DNA from: Modestobacter versicolor | Lineage (GTDB): Bacteria > Actinomycetota > Actinomycetes > Mycobacteriales > Geodermatophilaceae | Direction of reading: 5' to 3' | Assembly: GCF_014195485.1 (NCBI RefSeq) | Contig: NZ_JACIBU010000002.1 | Span: forward strand, 62,001-126,000 | Length of the DNA stretch: 64,000 nt | Shown: positions 62,432 through 64,000 of the stretch, piece after piece | Layout of the letters: each line of letters opens with the position of its first letter | Numbering within the stretch: position 1 is the stretch's first letter | Made by a program: the position numbers and the translations under genes | Notes under the pieces: generated by a model | What the model saw: the letters and a program-made list of their open reading frames with translations, nothing else | Database searches by the model: none | Told to the model about the DNA's origin: nothing

Positions 62432-63436
62432 ATGCAGCCCGACGAGAGCGAGCCGGCCGGCCCGGGCACGGAGTGGGCGCCGGTGCGCTGGACCGGGCAC
62501 GAGGTGCGCACCGAGGTCGTGGTCCTGCACGGGCACCGGGTCTCGGTGCGGATCGGCGGGACGTCGGGGCCGGTGCTCCTGCTGCTGCACGGGCTGCTCG
62601 GCTCGGGCGCGAGCTTCGGGCCCGCGCTGGACGAGCTGGCCCGCACCCACCGGGTGCTCGCGCCCGACCTGCTCGGCCACGGGGAGTCCGCCAAGCCCAG
62701 CGGCGACTACAGCCTCGGCTCGCTGGCCACCCTGGTCCGGGACCTGCTGGTGGTCCTGGGCGTGGAGTCGGCGACGGTCGTCGGGCACAGCCTGGGCGGC
62801 GGGGTGGCGATGCAGCTGGCCTACCAGTTCCCCGCCACCGTCGAGCGCCTCGTGCTCGTCGACTCCGGCGGCCTGGGCCGCACCCTCAGCCCGGCGCTGC
62901 GGGCGGTGGCCCTGCCCGGAGCGGAGTGGGTGCTGCCGGCGGTGTTCAACCCCTACGCCGCCCGGGCCGCGGGCCGGTTGCTGCGCCCGCTGCAGCGGAT
63001 CACCCCGCCGGCGCTGGCCCAGATCGTCGCCGGGTTGGGCACCCTCGCCGACGGCGAGGCGCGGGCGGCGTTCGTGCAGACCGCCCGCTCGGTCATCGAC
63101 GTCCGGGGGCAGCGGGTCAGCGCCACCGACCGGCTCTACCTGGCCGCCGCGCTGCCGCTGCTGCTGGTCTGGGGCGGCCGGGACCCGGTCATCCCGGTCG
63201 CCCACGCCGACGCGCTGCACGAGCAGCTGCCGGGCAGCCGGCTGGTGGTCTTCGAGCGGGCCGGGCACTTCCCCCAGGTCGAGGAGCCCGGCCGGTTCGC
63301 CGGCGTCGTCGCCGAGTTCGTGGCGACGACGACGGCGCCGGCCGACCGCGACGCCGCCTGGGCGACCGCGCTGCGGGCCGGGTCGGTGCCCGCGGGTCAG
63401 CTGCCCTTGGGCGAGGCGGACTCCACGACCTCGTAG
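62432..63436 (+). CDS. Alpha/beta-hydrolase
   Basis: The 334-aa protein has the alpha/beta-hydrolase triad: nucleophile Ser in VVGHSLGGGVA, Asp in WGGRDPVIPVAHA and His in RAGHFPQVEEP. LLLLHGLLGSG supplies the oxyanion hole. There is no signal peptide. The substrate is unknown; it resembles esterases and haloalkane-dehalogenase-like enzymes only in fold. The ATG at 62432 is 6 nt after TAGCCT. Its last 40 nt overlap the 3' end of the convergent monooxygenase gene. Confidence 0.85.
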   Translation: MQPDESEPAGPGTEWAPVRWTGHEVRTEVVVLHGHRVSVRIGGTSGPVLLLLHGLLGSGASFGPALDELARTHRVLAPDLLGHGESAKPSGDYSLGSLATLVRDLLVVLGVESATVVGHSLGGGVAMQLAYQFPATVERLVLVDSGGLGRTLSPALRAVALPGAEWVLPAVFNPYAARAAGRLLRPLQRITPPALAQIVAGLGTLADGEARAAFVQTARSVIDVRGQRVSATDRLYLAAALPLLLVWGGRDPVIPVAHADALHEQLPGSRLVVFERAGHFPQVEEPGRFAGVVAEFVATTTAPADRDAAWATALRAGSVPAGQLPLGEADSTTS

Positions 63437-63723
63437 CTCCACAGGTGGTTCTGCGACCGCTCGGCGGCGGGCGCGAGGGTGTCACCGCCGCCCTCGTGGG
63501 CCCGGTCGAAGTCCTGACCGGACTGCCAGGCCTGGTAGGCCTCCTCGCTCTCCCAGCGGGTGTACACGAGGTAGGAGTCGGTGCCCTCGACCGGCCGGAG
63601 CAGCTCGAACCACTCGAACCCCGGGGTGCTCTCCACCGCCCCGGCGCGACCCTTGAACCGCTCCTCGAAGCGGGCCCACTTGTCCTCCGGCATGGTCACG
63701 ACGTTGATCTTCACGACGCTCAT
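63397..63723 (-). CDS. MhuD-like heme-degrading monooxygenase (ABM fold)
   Basis: The 108-aa protein resembles M. tuberculosis MhuD: MSVVKIN at the start (Asn7 conserved), FEERFKGRAGAVESTPGF-like helix, FELLRPVEGTD, YLVYTRWESEEAYQAW with the Trp that contacts heme. The heme-ligand His of MhuD is matched by a His one residue further on (DRAHEGG), so ligation needs checking. MhuD cleaves heme to mycobilins and releases iron. The ATG at 63723 is chosen; CAGGAT lies 7 nt upstream. It overlaps the convergent hydrolase gene by 40 nt. Confidence 0.75.
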   Translation of the reverse strand: MSVVKINVVTMPEDKWARFEERFKGRAGAVESTPGFEWFELLRPVEGTDSYLVYTRWESEEAYQAWQSGQDFDRAHEGGGDTLAPAAERSQNHLWSYEVVESASPKGS

Positions 63724-63782
63724 GCCCGGCATCCTGCCCAACTCGGCGCCGGCCGACACGGCGGGTGGGTGAGACTGGGGCC

Positions 63783-64000
63783 GTGACCGACCTGCCCCGC
63801 ACCGCCGACCTGGGCTTCGCCAAGCTCGACGTCGACCGGGCCGCCCGCACCGGCACCCCCGAGGTCGTCTTCGCCGGCGGCAAGACCCCGCCCGAGACCG
63901 TGGGGTGCCTGGCCGGGCTGGTCGACGCCGGGGCGCCGCTGGCCTGGGCCACCCGGGTCGACGAGCCGACCGCCGCCGCCGTCCGGCAGCGGTGGCCCGA
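63783..64000 (+). CDS. larB: Nickel-pincer cofactor biosynthesis protein LarB, 3' cut by window edge
   Basis: Only 72 residues are visible. The start TADLGFAKLDVDRAARTGTPEVVFAGGKTPPETV matches LarB, which carboxylates and hydrolyses nicotinic acid adenine dinucleotide for the nickel-pincer cofactor of lactate racemase. The AIR-carboxylase-like domain lies beyond the window. The GTG at 63783 is 6 nt after GAGACT. Confidence 0.8.
   Translation, partial: MTDLPRTADLGFAKLDVDRAARTGTPEVVFAGGKTPPETVGCLAGLVDAGAPLAWATRVDEPTAAAVRQRWP

Overview
The window is chromosomal DNA from a very high-GC actinobacterium. Codon use, frequent GTG starts, leaderless starts and the DNA-repair content fit Geodermatophilaceae (Blastococcus, Geodermatophilus or Modestobacter type). 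That family-level placement is inference; the actinobacterial assignment is secure from the rRNA operon, DUF3046, ClgR and the LpqY-SugABC genes. Most genes run on the minus strand. Their order follows, with insertions, the block I know from Mycobacterium tuberculosis as recX-recA ... clgR-pgsA ... ftsK ... rnj-dapA-thyX ... dfrA-thyA ... dapB ... pepR-pnp-rpsO-ribF.

Layout. 1-5.3 kb: end of an amino-acid ABC permease, a small unknown protein, recX-recA with an SOS box and a PafBC-type promoter, a divergent redox regulator/quinone reductase pair (qorR-like/qorB) and a DUF3046 gene. 5.3-18.6 kb: MFS transporter, secreted GH3 glycosidase, acyl-CoA dehydrogenase, S9 peptidase, KTSC protein, giant helicase Lhr, an ABM-domain membrane protein and two tandem nei2-type DNA glycosylase genes. 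18.6-27.3 kb: pspA, pgi, an LpqY-SugABC-type trehalose importer and a DUF4032 kinase-like gene. 27.3-34.2 kb: TetR regulator, clgR, cinA, pgsA, rimO and ftsK. 34.3-39 kb (plus strand): S9 peptidase, then an ECF sigma/anti-sigma/CHRD surface protein/sortase module. 39-44 kb: rnj, dapA, dfrA, thyA, thyX. 44-48.3 kb: a small cassette (43-aa basic peptide, ribbon-helix-helix protein, DUF4097 protein) behind a phased array of TGACGTCA-like boxes, then an AlkX/YcaQ-like glycosylase, a GNAT protein and a DUF2461 protein. 48.6-54.4 kb: a complete minus-strand rRNA operon (16S-23S-5S, no tRNA) with two promoters. 54.5-64 kb: dapB, a VanZ-like gene, pepR, pnp, rpsO, ribF, ilvE, an alpha/beta hydrolase, an MhuD-like monooxygenase and the start of larB.

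How it fits together. The window combines housekeeping (translation, RNA decay, lysine and folate/thymidylate synthesis, division) with a notable amount of DNA repair: RecA/RecX, Lhr, two Nei2 copies and AlkX. Four signals deserve most attention: (i) five 8-bp boxes at 11-12-bp spacing in front of the ribbon-helix-helix/DUF4097 cassette; (ii) two matching ECF-type promoters, one before the sigma gene and one before the CHRD/sortase genes; (iii) a 58-nt stem-loop element present twice, each copy starting exactly 2 nt after a TGA stop, with covarying stems; (iv) a recurrent -10/N6-7/start-codon arrangement implying that many genes here are leaderless. No CRISPR array, prophage, insertion sequence or tRNA was seen.
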